DNA from: Flaccisagitta enflata
Lineage: Eukaryota; Chaetognatha; Sagittoidea; Aphragmophora
Length of the DNA stretch: 64,000 nucleotides
Assembly (NCBI GenBank): GCA_965153355.1
Contig: OZ231126.1
Location: forward strand, 108,252,001-108,316,000
Direction: 5' to 3'
Positions within the stretch are counted from its first letter, which is position 1. Every line of letters starts with the position of its first letter. Positions 22,564-32,462 of this stretch are shown in pieces. The position numbers were made by a program, and so were the translations under genes. The notes under the pieces were generated by a model, which saw only the letters and a list, made by a program, of their open reading frames with translations, had not been told where the DNA came from and made no database searches.

Positions 22564-23095
22564 CCTAAATAATCACCCACTCAAAATCCCTCAGAAACAA
22601 AAGATGTGGATCTAGAATTTTGCAAGTGAGACTTCTGGCCGATACATGGTCATACACAATCAACATCATGTTCCAACTTGTATGATCGATGGACGAATGG
22701 AGTCAACGGACCTACAATCCAACCTTGAGCAATTCTGTGCCCTACTCATATGCACTACCCTAAATCAACCCTGCCTCTGAACTTAACTGATTCCCTCAAC
22801 TCATTTCTACCCCTTAATTCAAACACCTAATAACTCAACTCTTTTCAAGCCTGATGTTCTTTTAAACAAGGTTCTTCTGATAACAGTTAAATACATTAAA
22901 ATTTCAGGCCTGTATATTATTGAGAAGAAACTCAAAAGGGTTTAGAAACGGGGTAGGGAAAGGAAGGGGAAAAAAAGAGATAAACATAAGTGTGTAACTT
23001 TTGTTAACTTTTAGGACATGGTGCAAACAAAGTCACAATCTCATTATTAAAAAAATCTTGAAAGAGTATGGGTCCGCAACTGGGGTCAATCAGCA

Positions 23096-23625
23096 TTGTC
23101 AAACGGCGTTGTCAAACAGCGTTGTCAAACGGCGTTGTCAAACGGCGTAGTCAAACGGCGGTGTCAAACAGCGTTGTCAAACGGCGTTGTCAAACGGCGT
23201 TGTCAAACGGCGTTGTCAAACGGCGTTGTCAAACTGCGTTGTCAAACGGTGTTGTCAAACGGTGTTGTCAAAAAGCGTTGTCAAACGGCGTTGCCAAACG
23301 GCGTTGCCAAACGGCGTTGTCAAGCGGCATTGTCATGCGGCGTTGTCATGCGGCGTTGTCATACGGCGTTGTCTTACGGCGTTGTAGTATGGCGCTGTAA
23401 TACAGTGTTGTAATACGGCGTTGTAAAATGGCGTCGTAAAACGGTGTTGTCATACGGCGCTGTCAAACGACATTGTCAAACGACATTGTCAAATGGCATG
23501 GTCAAATGGCATTGTCAAACGGCATCGTGAATCGGCATTGTCAAATGGCATTGTCAAACGGCATTGTCAAATGGCATTGGCAACAGCATTGTCAAATGGC
23601 ATTGTCAGACAGCATACGTTAAGCT
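23096..23625 (+). repeat. 13-bp minisatellite (GTCAAACGGCGTT)n, copy 1
   Basis: About 40 units. The 5' half is homogeneous, and the 3' half is variant (CATGCGGCGTT, TAATACGGCGTT, CAAATGGCATT). Because 13 is not a multiple of three, all three frames cycle through the same 13-residue peptide. This explains the long Val-Lys-Arg-Arg-Cys frames. They are not genes. Confidence 0.95.
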
Positions 23626-24256
23626 GTTTCACTTTAAGTCTAAAATTTTGCCCACCCCTAGCCCCTAACCAGAGCCCTAAATCCAGCCTCAACCAAATAC
23701 CTAACCCTACCCCTAAATAATCACCCACTCAAAATCCCTCAGAAACAAAAGATGTGGATCTAGAATTTTGCAAGTGAGACTTCTGGCCGATACATGGTCA
23801 TACACAATCAACATCATGTTCCAACTTGTATGATCGATGGACGAATGGAGTCAACGGACCTACAATCCAACCTTGAGCAATTCTGTGCCCTACTCATATG
23901 CACTACCCTAAATCAACCCTGCCTCTGAACTTAACTGATTCCCTCAACTCATTTCTACCCCTTAATTCAAACACCTAATAACTCAACCCTGCCCCTATTA
24001 TCTTTTCAAGCCTGATGTTCTTTTAAACAAGGTTCTTCTGATAACAGTTAAATACATTAAAATTTCAGGCCTGTATATTATTGAGAAGAAACTCAAAAGG
24101 GTTTAGAAACGGGGTAGGGAAAGGAAGGGGAAAAAAATAGATAAACATAAGTGTGTAACTTTTGTTAACTTTTAGGACATGGTGCAAACAAAGTCACAAT
24201 CTCATTATTAAAAAAATCTTGAAAGAGTATGGGTCCGCAACTGGGGTCAATCAGCA

Positions 24257-24830
24257 TTGTCAAACGGCGTTGTCAAACAGCGTTGTCAAACGGCGTTGTC
24301 AAACGGCGTAGTCAAACGGCGGTGTCAAACAGCGTTGTCAAACGGCGTTGTCAAACGGCGTTGTCAAACGGCGTTGTCAAACGGCGTTGTCAAACGGCGT
24401 TGTCAAACTGCGTTGTCAAACGGTGTTGTCAAACGGTGTTGTCAAAAAGCGTTGTCAAACGGCGTTGCCAAACGGCGTTGCCAAACGGCGTTGTCAAGCG
24501 GCATTGTCATGCCGCGTTGTCATGTGGCGTTGTCATGCCGCGTTGTCATGCGGCGTTGTCATGCGGCGTTGTCATACGGCGTTGTCTTACGGCGTTGTAG
24601 TATGGCGCTGTAATACAGTGTTGTAATACGGCGTTGTAAAATGGCGTCGTAAAACGGTGTTGTCATACGGCGCTGTCAAACGACATTGTCAAACGACATT
24701 GTCAAATGACATGGTCAAATGGCATTGTCAAACGGCATCGTGAATCGGCATTGTCAAATGGCATTGTCAAACGGCATTGTCAAATGGCATTGGCAACAGC
24801 ATTGTCAAATGGCATTGTCAGACAGCATAC
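24257..24830 (+). repeat. 13-bp minisatellite, copy 2
   Basis: Same array as at 23096-23625 inside the second duplicated block. It has a few more CATGCCGCGTTGT-type units and one G-to-A change near 24710. Confidence 0.95.
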
Positions 24831-25142
24831 GTTAAGCTGTTTCACTTTAAGTCTAAAATTTTGCCCACCCCTAGCCCCTAACCAGAGCCCTAAATCCAGC
24901 CTCAACCAAATACCTAACCCTACCCCTAAATAATCACCCACTCAAAATCCCTCAGAAACAAAAGATGTGGATCTAGGTGGTAAATGAGACCCTCATTTTT
25001 ACAAATTAGCACTTATTACCATTACTTTTTGGCGGAAGTAGAAAATCATAATATTTTTAAGGACTGACAGTGGTCAAGGAAATTGAAAGTTGTCTGAAGT
25101 TCTCATAGCCCTAACTTGCACAATAATAGTAGATACAAATGA

Positions 25143-25257
25143 TCCTAATACAGGCAGAAAATACGGAAAAGCGTTGGAGACTAATCAAAAACTGAAGTCT
25201 CTGACAGTAGCAGAACTCCAATCAAGACAGGAGAAACATGGGGATGTGGCCGACTGG
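25143..25257 (+). CDS. Candidate upstream exon A of the OTU-domain gene
   Basis: After an AG at about 25142, the frame reads to ...KHGDVADW and a GTATGT donor at 25258. It joins in phase 0 to the next exon. The peptide is helical and charged, without a recognised domain. The true 5' border is not certain, as the frame remains open upstream to about 25090. Confidence 0.5.
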
Positions 25258-28200
25258 GTATGTTTTCTTGTATTTCTTGCTTTAAGAGAAACAAGAGTTT
25301 CTTGTTCTAAAAATCCAACAAGATTCTTGAATCAAATTTTTTGTTTTTCTTTCAATTCAGATAAATTTCGGGGATTGCAAGTGCGGACTGCGCCATAAAC
25401 CCTCGTGTGGTTGCTTGACCGATTCAATTGTGAATTTCAACATTAGGAAAACTTACAATTACTTGCTCAAGCACCATGGACACAACGTCAAAGATTTCCA
25501 AGATCGGTATAAAGGCTTACATGAACTGGTCTTGGTCTAGAAGATAGCCATAAGCTAATTTTTAGCTGCAAGCATCATAGTCCTTATCCCTTCAAAACTA
25601 GAGAAATCTTTTCATCAATTTCCCAACTACTGAGCAGGAACCATATTTGGGCAGGAGCGATAAGTCCCAAGACCTCAAAAACAAGAGTAAAATGTAATTG
25701 ACCACTGGACAGACAAAGCAGGGTTTAGAATTTCCTAGCATTTGACTTAAAACCTCAGCAATTTTTGAGCATGAAAGAAAATGAAGCATACTAAAATTTA
25801 AGATGGGTGGGTGTTGTTGTTGTCATAACTTTTGGAAATGGGCTTACTTTTGAACCCCTTAACCAATATGGTTCATATTTGAAGGGAAGTTGTACTAGGG
25901 TAAGCATGTGTATGTGATCTACTACCTAGGACAAAACTCTTCGTTCATCTATAAACACACTTCGAGTAAGAGTAAGTGGGAAAAATCAGTGAGATTATAA
26001 AACTACTTCAAAAAATCTTTCATTTGAGACCAATCCCGTTCCAGTGTCTCAAAGTGTTAAGAAATGAGAACAATTTGTGGATGACAAGTCATTCTTGAAA
26101 TGCGGAAAAACAAGTTAAGTCCATTTTGATAGGCGCAATTTCATAATGGGACTAGACATACTGTTGCTGCAATTATTTTATTTTTTATCATTTTTTGCAT
26201 AAAACCTGTTTGGGAAAGAAAATCCATTTGAATCTTGAGGTCTGCTAAGTTGAACAAGGCCGGACGGACCGACCAACGGACCAACGGATGGACGGACCAA
26301 CGGACCGACGGACGGACTGACAAAGCGGGTTGTAGAGTCGCGTGCACGCGACTAAAAATCCTCCGAGCTCATTAAAGCAACTCCAATGGAAGCAATAGAG
26401 TGATTGAAAGTATTGCTTAGAATCTCTGGTAACATGTCTTGGTGTAACTTTTGTCAAAGCTCAATGTATCATTGCTATGACAAATAGAAGTTGTCATAGC
26501 CAAAAGGAAATATTAATAGAGTTATTAGATTTGGTGATTGATATTTTCTTTGTATATTTACTGTCTAAATGAACATTTCCCTCAAGTGAACGAAGACTTT
26601 TATCCAGGGTACTATAAAGACCAGTATGCTAACTGTTTACTACCCTACAAACCTAACACCTTTACAGTGAAGAACATGGATAATATTGGTGGTTATTCAA
26701 CCACATTGGTTAAAATTTGATGTGACTTAAACACGTAATTTGACTGCACACTATTTGACAACTCCATTTGACAAAGCCGTCTCACAACACCATTTGACAA
26801 CGCCATTTGACAACACCGCATGACATTGCCAATTGACAACACCATTGACATTGTTATTTAACAACACTATTGTCGTTTAAAAACACCATTGTCCTTGTCA
26901 TTTAACCCCACCATTGACAATTCCATTTGACATTTCCCTTCAACAACTCCATTTGACTAGCATTTGACTATGCCATCACGGACCCCTACTGTTTTTAAAT
27001 TCTTATGCTTTTATCTCATTCAGAATGACTGTCTACATTAGAGAGCATCTCATTGGACAGCATGAAAATTGCGACTATCATGAAAAACCAGCTTGTGGAT
27101 GTGGCAACCAATGTCCGGTAAGGCATCAAATTTCTTTACTCCTAACAAAACTTGCGGCAGTAAAATCATGCAGGGTTGCACTGTCACTGTGACAATTCTG
27201 ACAGACATAGACAAAGCATGACAAACCCACTTATAGAGTCCACAACTACAAATGGAGGGCTGGAGGCCTCAAAAAGACAAACATGAATTGAGTTTGTCAC
27301 GATAAAAAGTCACGATAAAAAGATAAAAAGATAAAAAGTAAAAAATTTAAAACAATCCATTTCTTGTCTCTTGACTTGGAGCTTTGTCTGTTGGCCTGGC
27401 CTGTTGAAATTTTTGTTGTGAATTTCTGCTCTAGCTACCCCCATCCCCATGATCAGGATCCAAGATTTAACTAGTGTGTATCTTGTCTTTGTTTACCCAT
27501 ATTGACATGTGATCCTAGGTCCAAGAAGACTAACTTCGTTTGTCCTGAAGTTTCTTTCCCTTTAAAACAGGATCTCAGCAAGTGTCCAGAAAAAGTGGGT
27601 TACATCAAGCCGCCAAAAATGGACTGCAAATTTCTTCATGCCTTGGTTGTGGTGGAAACTCAAAAGATGTAAGACTTACAAGGGTCTGCTACCTGGCTAA
27701 AATAAAGATTTTTGTCTGCCAGGAAATATCATTCTGCTGCTGACTTTGATTCAAGGCGGGTGGGTGTTGTCATTGTCTACGATTCTAAGTAGCAGCCCAA
27801 AGGCAGTAAGTGGTCAGCAGCACCCGTACCCTGCTTGAGTAATGTGTGATTTAAGTTGAGGGGGAGCAGGGCAATGGCTCTGAAGGGGACTAATTCCTAA
27901 AGAACACAGGGGGAATCTGTCCCACCGCATCCTCACTGCATTGTTTCTTTGGGGCCTGTTCTGACCAAAACTCTCCCAAATAGCCCAAATCAAAGCAATA
28001 TCGCCCAAATCCAAGCAAAATGGCCCAAATCTGGTCAGAATCTAGGTATTGGAGGTCAAAATGACAGACCTAAGAGCCAAATTGGGGTTTTCCGGGCAGA
28101 TTTGGGCCATTCTGCTTGGATTTGGGCCAGTATGCTTGAATTTGGGCCCTTTTGCATGGATTTGGGCCATATTGCTTGGATTTGGGCTATTTGGCAGAAT

Positions 28201-31200
28201 TAGGGTCTCAATAGGCCCCCAAAGGAGATGAAGCCCTGAGAATGGAGCAAGGGGGACGGATGGACATATGTAGAGACATACAGATGGATGGACAGATTCC
28301 CCCTGTGTTCTACTTGGTCTACTTTGGGCCATTTAAAAAAAAATCAATATAAATTCTCTCATTTGATTATGTCACACAGCGTCAATCAGGCCAGCGAATT
28401 TTTGGTTCCTGAACTTGGGGGCAAGGTTCACATGAATGGAGTGGAATCTGTTCACAATATTTACATCGAATTTCGGTAATTTAAGATGATTTGTGCAAAG
28501 GTTGAAGAATTGGTCCAATGAATATTTTGAACGCCAAGTTACATTGTTCAGCAACTATTGTCAATAAATTATCCTTTTAATAGTTTATATTTTTAATATA
28601 AATCTTTTCTATTTATTTGTCTCCCTGTTATGAAATCCCCCTATATTTCCATGTCAAGATGACATCTACTGTAGCAGTTCTTAGAAATAATATTTCCTCT
28701 GGAAATTTAGCTCATATACTGAATTTACATTATTTTCATACTCTCAAAATTTTCTTTCTCAGTGAAAAAAAACATGAGCTCCACGGTGCGAAATACAAAT
28801 GCCTCACAAATATGGCATTACTCGACGTCCAAACTGGTGACAGGTACTGATATAACTGTTTCTTTCAATATGGTACCATATGTATTTGTGTCAAAAGCAT
28901 ATCATTTAGCTTTTCAGAAGGTTAATTAAAGAACTCAAACTCAGAATACTGAATTATTTCCATTTGTTTGCCATGGCTTTTGAGCAAGTTGCTGCATCAT
29001 AGGGGTGGAATCTAAGCCAGATCAACAAGGCGCGGGCCCTAAGCTAGGCTAGGGGCGCGGGGCCCCCTAACCCTGCTCTCTTTGCCCCCCTGCTAGCCCT
29101 TCCCCTTCTTTGTCCCCCCCCCCCGTTTACCCAATAACTCCAAACCAGTTGATTAAAATTTCATCTAGCATGCGCAACTTTGTGTCTGCCTAAAATTGAC
29201 ATATCTTTAAAAAGAATTTCAACCAGATGAAACAACAAAATATGACAACTCCGTTACAATTAAGCATATCATCTTTCTTTTTTTTTTCTTTCTTTTTCTT
29301 TTTTTCTTTATTTTTCCTCTTTTTTTTCTAGGGGTAAATGCTGTGGGCGCGGGGCCCCTCTGAGGCGCAGGGCCCTAAGCTATAGCTTTTCTAACCTATT
29401 TGTTGATCCGGCATAGGGTGGAATGGGACTTCGCATGAAACTTACAGGGTTAAAAGATTTGATTATGCTCTTTAAGATGGCAGTACACAGAATCCTGTGT
29501 GATTGATAGTTAATGAGTAAAAGAACTTTTTATCTTGATGCTACCTTATGCTAATGATCTCTCTCTCTTTCTGTCCGCATTTACAACTTTTTTTCTTACA
29601 GCAAGAGCCGCCTTGATAGAAAAAACAGAAGTGGGAAATGACAACAGACAATAGAATTTTGATGGTAATCTTCATTTTGTTTTAACCATTTTACAGGATC
29701 CACTATGGGGACGACAAAGTCCCTGACCACTGGATATACAAACTTTGGAATTCCAAGGAGTGGCCTCAATCTCAAATTCAGACTCAAAGGCTTGGAAAAG
29801 ATCTTGTTGCTCGTGTTGAAAGACAAGCTCGAGCAAAAGAATATCGCGACTCAGGAAACCGGATGCAGCGAAGAGGTACAAAAAAATTACTTTCTTTCTC
29901 ATTATCTTACAATCCAACACAAATCTAGCTGGAAAAGGAGTTCTCTTGACTCAAATGTGCCAGACATATTTTCAAAAAACTTAACAAATTTAAATTTCAG
30001 TTGAGTCCAATTACTAAAACATATTCTACACATATTCTACATTCCATATTCATGCTCTGAAGTAAAAAATTAATTGATTCTTCTTCTAGTTAGGGAAGGA
30101 AATAACAAAGCCGTAAACATGGCTACCGAAGTCACATGCGGGTGGGCAGGGGCAGTGAAAAAAAGGCTAACCCAAGCATTTGGGTAGGAGCAATAATGGA
30201 AAAACCACTGGTAAAAGCTGAAAAAGCTAACAGTGACAGACCGACTGACGGACATAGCAGGTTTTAGAGTTGTGTTTACTATCATTTGCTGCATTTACAG
30301 ACAATACTCATTTATTCCTTTCACAGTTCAACGGAAATTGGAACAAATAAGTCGCAAGAAGAAGCCAGTCTCCAAGGCCAATTCTTACAAGAGTTACGAC
30401 TGGCACAAGGAGCAGGATGAAGCTTCAGAGGGAACACAGCACCCTGGTCGCCCGACAGGGCAAACAAAAGGGGCATCCATGAGATCATCATCCACTGGAT
30501 CATCATCACAGGGCACAACCACTAACAAGAAAAGGTCTGCCTCAACCGCCAGTTCATCACAGGCAGAGACCTCAAAGAAAAGATCTGCCTCCTCCACCGG
30601 TTCATCGAAGGCAGAGACTACAAACAAGAAAAGATCCTCTTCAACCTCCGGCTCATCATCACAGGCAGAGACCACAAACAAGAAAAGGTCCGCCTCATCT
30701 GCCAATTTGTCATCAAAGGCAGAGAGCACAAACAAGAAAAGATCCACTTCATCCACCAGTTCACCATCAAAGGCAGAGACCACAAACAAAAGGTCTGCCT
30801 CACAAGACCAACCCAGGAAAAGGGCTCCTTACAAATTCAAGGACGATGCTAACATGAACACTTCCTGGTCTCAGCCATCAAGTTCAACCAAAGGTGCGGC
30901 GAAGAGGGCTTCATCCGCCAATTCTCGCTGCCCTACAATTGATGATCAGAGGGAAGAGAGAACTAGGGACAAATCAAAGCAGGTATGTGGCTCACATAAT
31001 TTCTTGAGGAGTCTTGTTCATGTGTCATATATATGAGTTATGATAAGATTGAAAAGTTTGCATCTTAATCTTCCTTGGTACCTATAGCAAAGATGCCACA
31101 GTGTCTCTGAAGAGTCACAGCCTGCAAACTCGGAACATGGAGTTTCAGAAAGTGATCCTGATGTACAGATTACAGCAGTGGGTAGGAATATACCAAGCCT

Positions 31201-31842
31201 ATTTTGAAATACAACTTTTACTTCTGTTTAGGTAGAGGCTACTGATTATTTCAAGGGTTTAATTAAACTGTCATTTCACTTGCTCTATCTTCCTTTATTC
31301 ATGCAGAACAAGGACCTGCAAGATATTTCACGCCTGTCTCGACAGCCTGGCAGAAAAGTGCTGTTCTGCGCTTGGGCCTTAAAGGTTATATCAAAAATGT
31401 GTGGGAGGGATCTGAAGCAATTGAACTCCCGCGTGAATCATATCGGTTGCCTGAATATCTATTGGATGTAAGAGGCGATGGCAATTGTTTGCCACGCTCA
31501 ATCATATTGGCGATTACTGGCAGACAGCAGATGACCGATGATCCAAATGAGCCAAAACCTGATCACCAGAGGCTGCGGGAACTAGTTGTGAATCATCTTT
31601 TGAGAGAAAGGACTGGATGTGACAAACATAATCGACAATGGCGACTGGATGACAGAACAGGAAATAAACGCCTATGCACAGATCCTTGGCGTGCCCATTT
31701 ATTCCTGCTCAGAATCATACCCTGGATCAGGGATATTCAATTATCAGAGGTTTCCGTACCACAGTCAGTTGTCAGATGATAGTGGCGCAATTTACATCAC
31801 AAATTGGCCCACTAGGACACACTTTCAAGTGGTAAAGAAACC
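25143..31842 (+). CDS. Multi-exon gene for a Cys-rich protein with Ser/Lys repeats and a C-terminal OTU-like protease domain (partial, frameshifted)
   Basis: At least eight consecutive exons (27024 onward) can be joined with GT/AG borders and matching phases, giving about 610 codons. Two more likely exons lie upstream (25143-25257, 25361-25540). The 5' end is uncertain and the 3' end continues past a GTAAGT donor at 31843. The N-terminal part has Cys-x-Cys clusters (CKCG, CGC, CGCGNQC). The middle has about five repeats around SS-AET-NKKRS. The C-terminal part has the OTU signature GDGNCLPRS (catalytic Cys) and THFQVV (candidate catalytic His). OTU domains are ubiquitin-directed cysteine proteases and also occur in some transposon proteins. 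A one-base frameshift between about 31604 and 31640 separates the Cys and His halves. The gene is therefore a pseudogene, or the assembly has an indel. The full-length family was not recognised. Confidence 0.75.
25361..25540 (+). CDS. Candidate exon B with Cys-rich motif CKCG...CGC
   Basis: A polypyrimidine tract and TTCAG precede 25361. The frame, phase 0 from exon A, encodes INFGDCKCGLRHKPSCGC and then an amphipathic stretch, ending at a TAG at 25538-25540. The spacing of the Cys/His residues resembles that in the exon at 27024, which suggests an internally duplicated zinc-binding motif. Whether it is terminal or spliced before the TAG is unresolved. Confidence 0.5.
   Translation: MNFGDCKCGLRHKPSCGCLTDSIVNFNIRKTYNYLLKHHGHNVKDFQDRYKGLHELVLV
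26230..26352 (-). repeat. GTCGCG-palindrome interspersed repeat, copy 2 (minus)
   Basis: ACAAGGCCGGACGG, a (GGAC/CAAC) tetranucleotide tract, CAAAGCGGGTTGTAGA, then the perfect 16-bp palindrome GTCGCGTGCACGCGAC at 26337-26352 and TAAAAAT. It lies in an intron of the OTU gene. Confidence 0.8.
26587..26718 (+). CDS. Possible exon, low confidence
   Basis: An AG at 26585-26586 is followed by an open frame of about 43 codons (NEDFYPGYYKDQYANC and onward). It looks protein-like but has no clear donor or phase match to its neighbours. Confidence 0.25.
26745..26985 (-). repeat. Diverged 13-bp minisatellite in inverted orientation
   Basis: Units such as CCATTTGACAACG and CATTTGACAACACC are reverse complements of the CGTTGTCAAATGG units of the arrays at 23.1 and 24.3 kb. 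About 15-18 degenerate units are present, in an intron of the OTU gene. Confidence 0.75.
27024..27117 (+). CDS. OTU-gene exon C (Cys/His-rich)
   Basis: Acceptor TCATTCAG, donor GTAAGG. It encodes MTVYIREHLIGQHENC and then CGCGNQCP. Phase 0 at its 3' end matches exon D. Confidence 0.7.
27571..27668 (+). CDS. OTU-gene exon D
   Basis: Acceptor TTTAAAACAG, donor GTAAGA. It encodes DLSKCPEKVGYIKPP and onward, leaving phase 2, which matches exon E. Confidence 0.7.
27785..28312. mobile_element. Foldback element with internal GCCCAAATC minisatellite
   Basis: AACACAGGGGGAATCTGTCC near 27902 pairs with its complement near 28290-28312. Internally, repeats of GCCCAAATCC(A) and their complements GGATTTGGGCC face each other. 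The leading segment (GGTCAGCAGCACCCGTACCC and on to GGAGCAGGGCAATGGC) resembles the start of the elements at 34.1, 40.2 and 41.0 kb, so this is probably a diverged fourth member. Confidence 0.65.
28380..28475 (+). CDS. OTU-gene exon E
   Basis: Acceptor GTCACACAG, donor GTAATT. It encodes VNQASEFLVPELGGKVHMNG and onward. Phase 2 is conserved at both ends. Confidence 0.7.
28763..28843 (+). CDS. OTU-gene exon F
   Basis: Acceptor TTTCTTTCTCAG, donor GTACTG. It encodes EKKHELHGAKYKCLTNMALL and onward, phase 2. Confidence 0.7.
28998..29424. mobile_element. GC-rich insertion with 13-14 bp flanking direct repeat
   Basis: CATAGGGGTGGAAT (28998-29011) and CATAGGGTGGAAT (about 29412-29424) flank about 400 bp. 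The insert ends are GCCAGATCAACAA and TTGTTGATCCGGC, an imperfect 13-bp inverted repeat. GGCGC(G/A)GGGCCCTAAGCTA is repeated inside near both ends and surrounds T-rich and C-rich runs. It sits in the intron between exons F and G. The class is undetermined. Confidence 0.55.
29697..29875 (+). CDS. OTU-gene exon G
   Basis: Acceptor ATTTTACAG, donor GTACAA. It encodes IHYGDDKVPDHWIYKLW and an Arg/Gln-rich helix. It enters at phase 2 and leaves at phase 1. The intron before it carries the GC-rich insertion at 28998-29424. Confidence 0.7.
30100..30270 (-). repeat. GTCGCG-palindrome family, decayed minus copy
   Basis: GGCTACCGAAGTCACATGCG, GGTGGGCAGGGGCAG, ATTTGGGTAGGAGCAATAA and GACAGACCGACTGACGGACA are the complement of the body seen at 15675-15885. 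The terminal palindrome has decayed to GTTGTGTTTAC. It sits in the intron before exon H. Confidence 0.65.
30327..30982 (+). CDS. OTU-gene exon H (Ser/Lys repeat exon)
   Basis: Acceptor TTTCACAG, donor GTATGT. It enters at phase 1 and leaves at phase 0 after 656 bp with no stop. From about 30505 to 30800 it encodes about five units of roughly 19-20 residues built on SS(S)xAET(T/S)NKKRS. The region is low complexity, basic and probably disordered. An in-frame 57-60 bp minisatellite origin is likely. Confidence 0.75.
31088..31181 (+). CDS. OTU-gene exon I
   Basis: Acceptor TACCTATAG, donor GTAGGA. It encodes QRCHSVSEESQPANSEHG and onward, leaving phase 1, which matches the OTU exon. Confidence 0.65.
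31307..31842 (+). CDS. OTU-domain exon J, with an internal frameshift
   Basis: Acceptor TTCATGCAG, donor GTAAGT at 31843. The first frame encodes ...LPEYLLDVRGDGNCLPRS and a helix to ...NHLLRERTG, then loses similarity. From about 31610 the next frame continues with NGDWMTEQEINAYAQILGVP and ends NWPTRTHFQVVKK. Together these match the OTU fold order: Asp/Cys loop, helices, the W-x-x-x-x-E-I-x-A-x-A segment, then His. One extra base near 31604-31640 would account for the split. Alternatives are a recent null mutation or a base-call error. Confidence 0.75.
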
Positions 31843-31984
31843 GTAAGTACTGAAACAGCTACAATATGCGCAGACTTCTAATCCCTGACTCAAGTAATGG
31901 TTAGTGTACCTAGGGTTTTCTTCAAAGAACCTTCTACGTCTTTTGTTTATCATCTTTTTAAGCGGTTTATTGATTTAAGGTAAG

Positions 31985-32065
31985 AGGTGGGGTTAGAGTT
32001 AGGGATGAGGTTGGGATTAGTTTTATGGTTGGGTGTAGGGTTAGCATTAGGGCTAGGGTGAGTTA
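31985..32065. repeat. Degenerate GGGTTAG-like tract
   Basis: About 80 bp of imperfect GGGTTAG/GGGATTAG/GGGTTAGCA units. It resembles metazoan telomere repeats but is too irregular to call an interstitial telomere. Confidence 0.5.
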
Positions 32066-32134
32066 GGTTTTGAATGTATCAGTCCAAATCAGCTCAAATT
32101 AAATCTTCGCTCTCGCGGAGGATTCCACGAAAAA

Positions 32135-32462
32135 AAAGGTGCCAAATCAGAGTCCATGAAGACTTCATTTTAGAGTGTTTTAACCTAGACCATTGGATTC
32201 AGCAGAAAATTTTACTCATGAAAAAAAAAAATCAGCCCAATCAGAAAATTTTTACTGGTTTTACAGCTCTTTTAAGGCACTTTAGGACATTTTTTTCTCA
32301 AAAAAACATAGGACAATTGTTCTTAAAACATTAAATTGGCTGTAAAACCTGTAAGAATTGTCCGATTGAGCAGATTTTTTCTTCTGGAATGGGTAAAATT
32401 TTCTGCTGAATCAAATGGGCTTGGTTGAAACACTAAAATGTCTTCACGGACTTTGATTTCAT
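32135..32462. mobile_element. Foldback element, about 330 bp
   Basis: GGATTCAGCAGAAAATTTTA and neighbours in the left arm pair with TAAAATTTTCTGCTGAATCA in the right arm. GGTTTTACAGC pairs with GCTGTAAAACC near the centre. Ends are near CATGAAGAC and GTCTTCACGGAC. Confidence 0.75.

Larger units (their letters stand above)
22562..24976. repeat. Tandem duplication of a block of about 1.15-1.21 kb
   Basis: The sequence from CCCCTAAATAATCACCC at 22562 starts again at 23710 and, as a short third copy, at 24923, ending at TGTGGATCTAG. Copy 1 is 1,148 bp and copy 2 is 1,213 bp. The difference comes from a 13-bp insertion near 23990 and extra minisatellite units. The copies are otherwise almost identical, so the duplication is recent or maintained. 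Confidence 0.95.

Noticed and set aside
23068-24933. Long Val-Lys-Arg-Arg-Cys-Gln frames in three phases
   Set aside because: All are translations of a 13-bp minisatellite that cycles through the same peptide in every frame.
30394-30803. Minus-strand acidic frames opposite the Ser/Lys repeat exon
   Set aside because: They are the antisense of the in-frame repeat. The plus strand has correct splice borders and phases.
31985-32065. Interstitial telomere repeat
   Set aside because: Units are too irregular in length and sequence. Only a GGGTTAG flavour remains.
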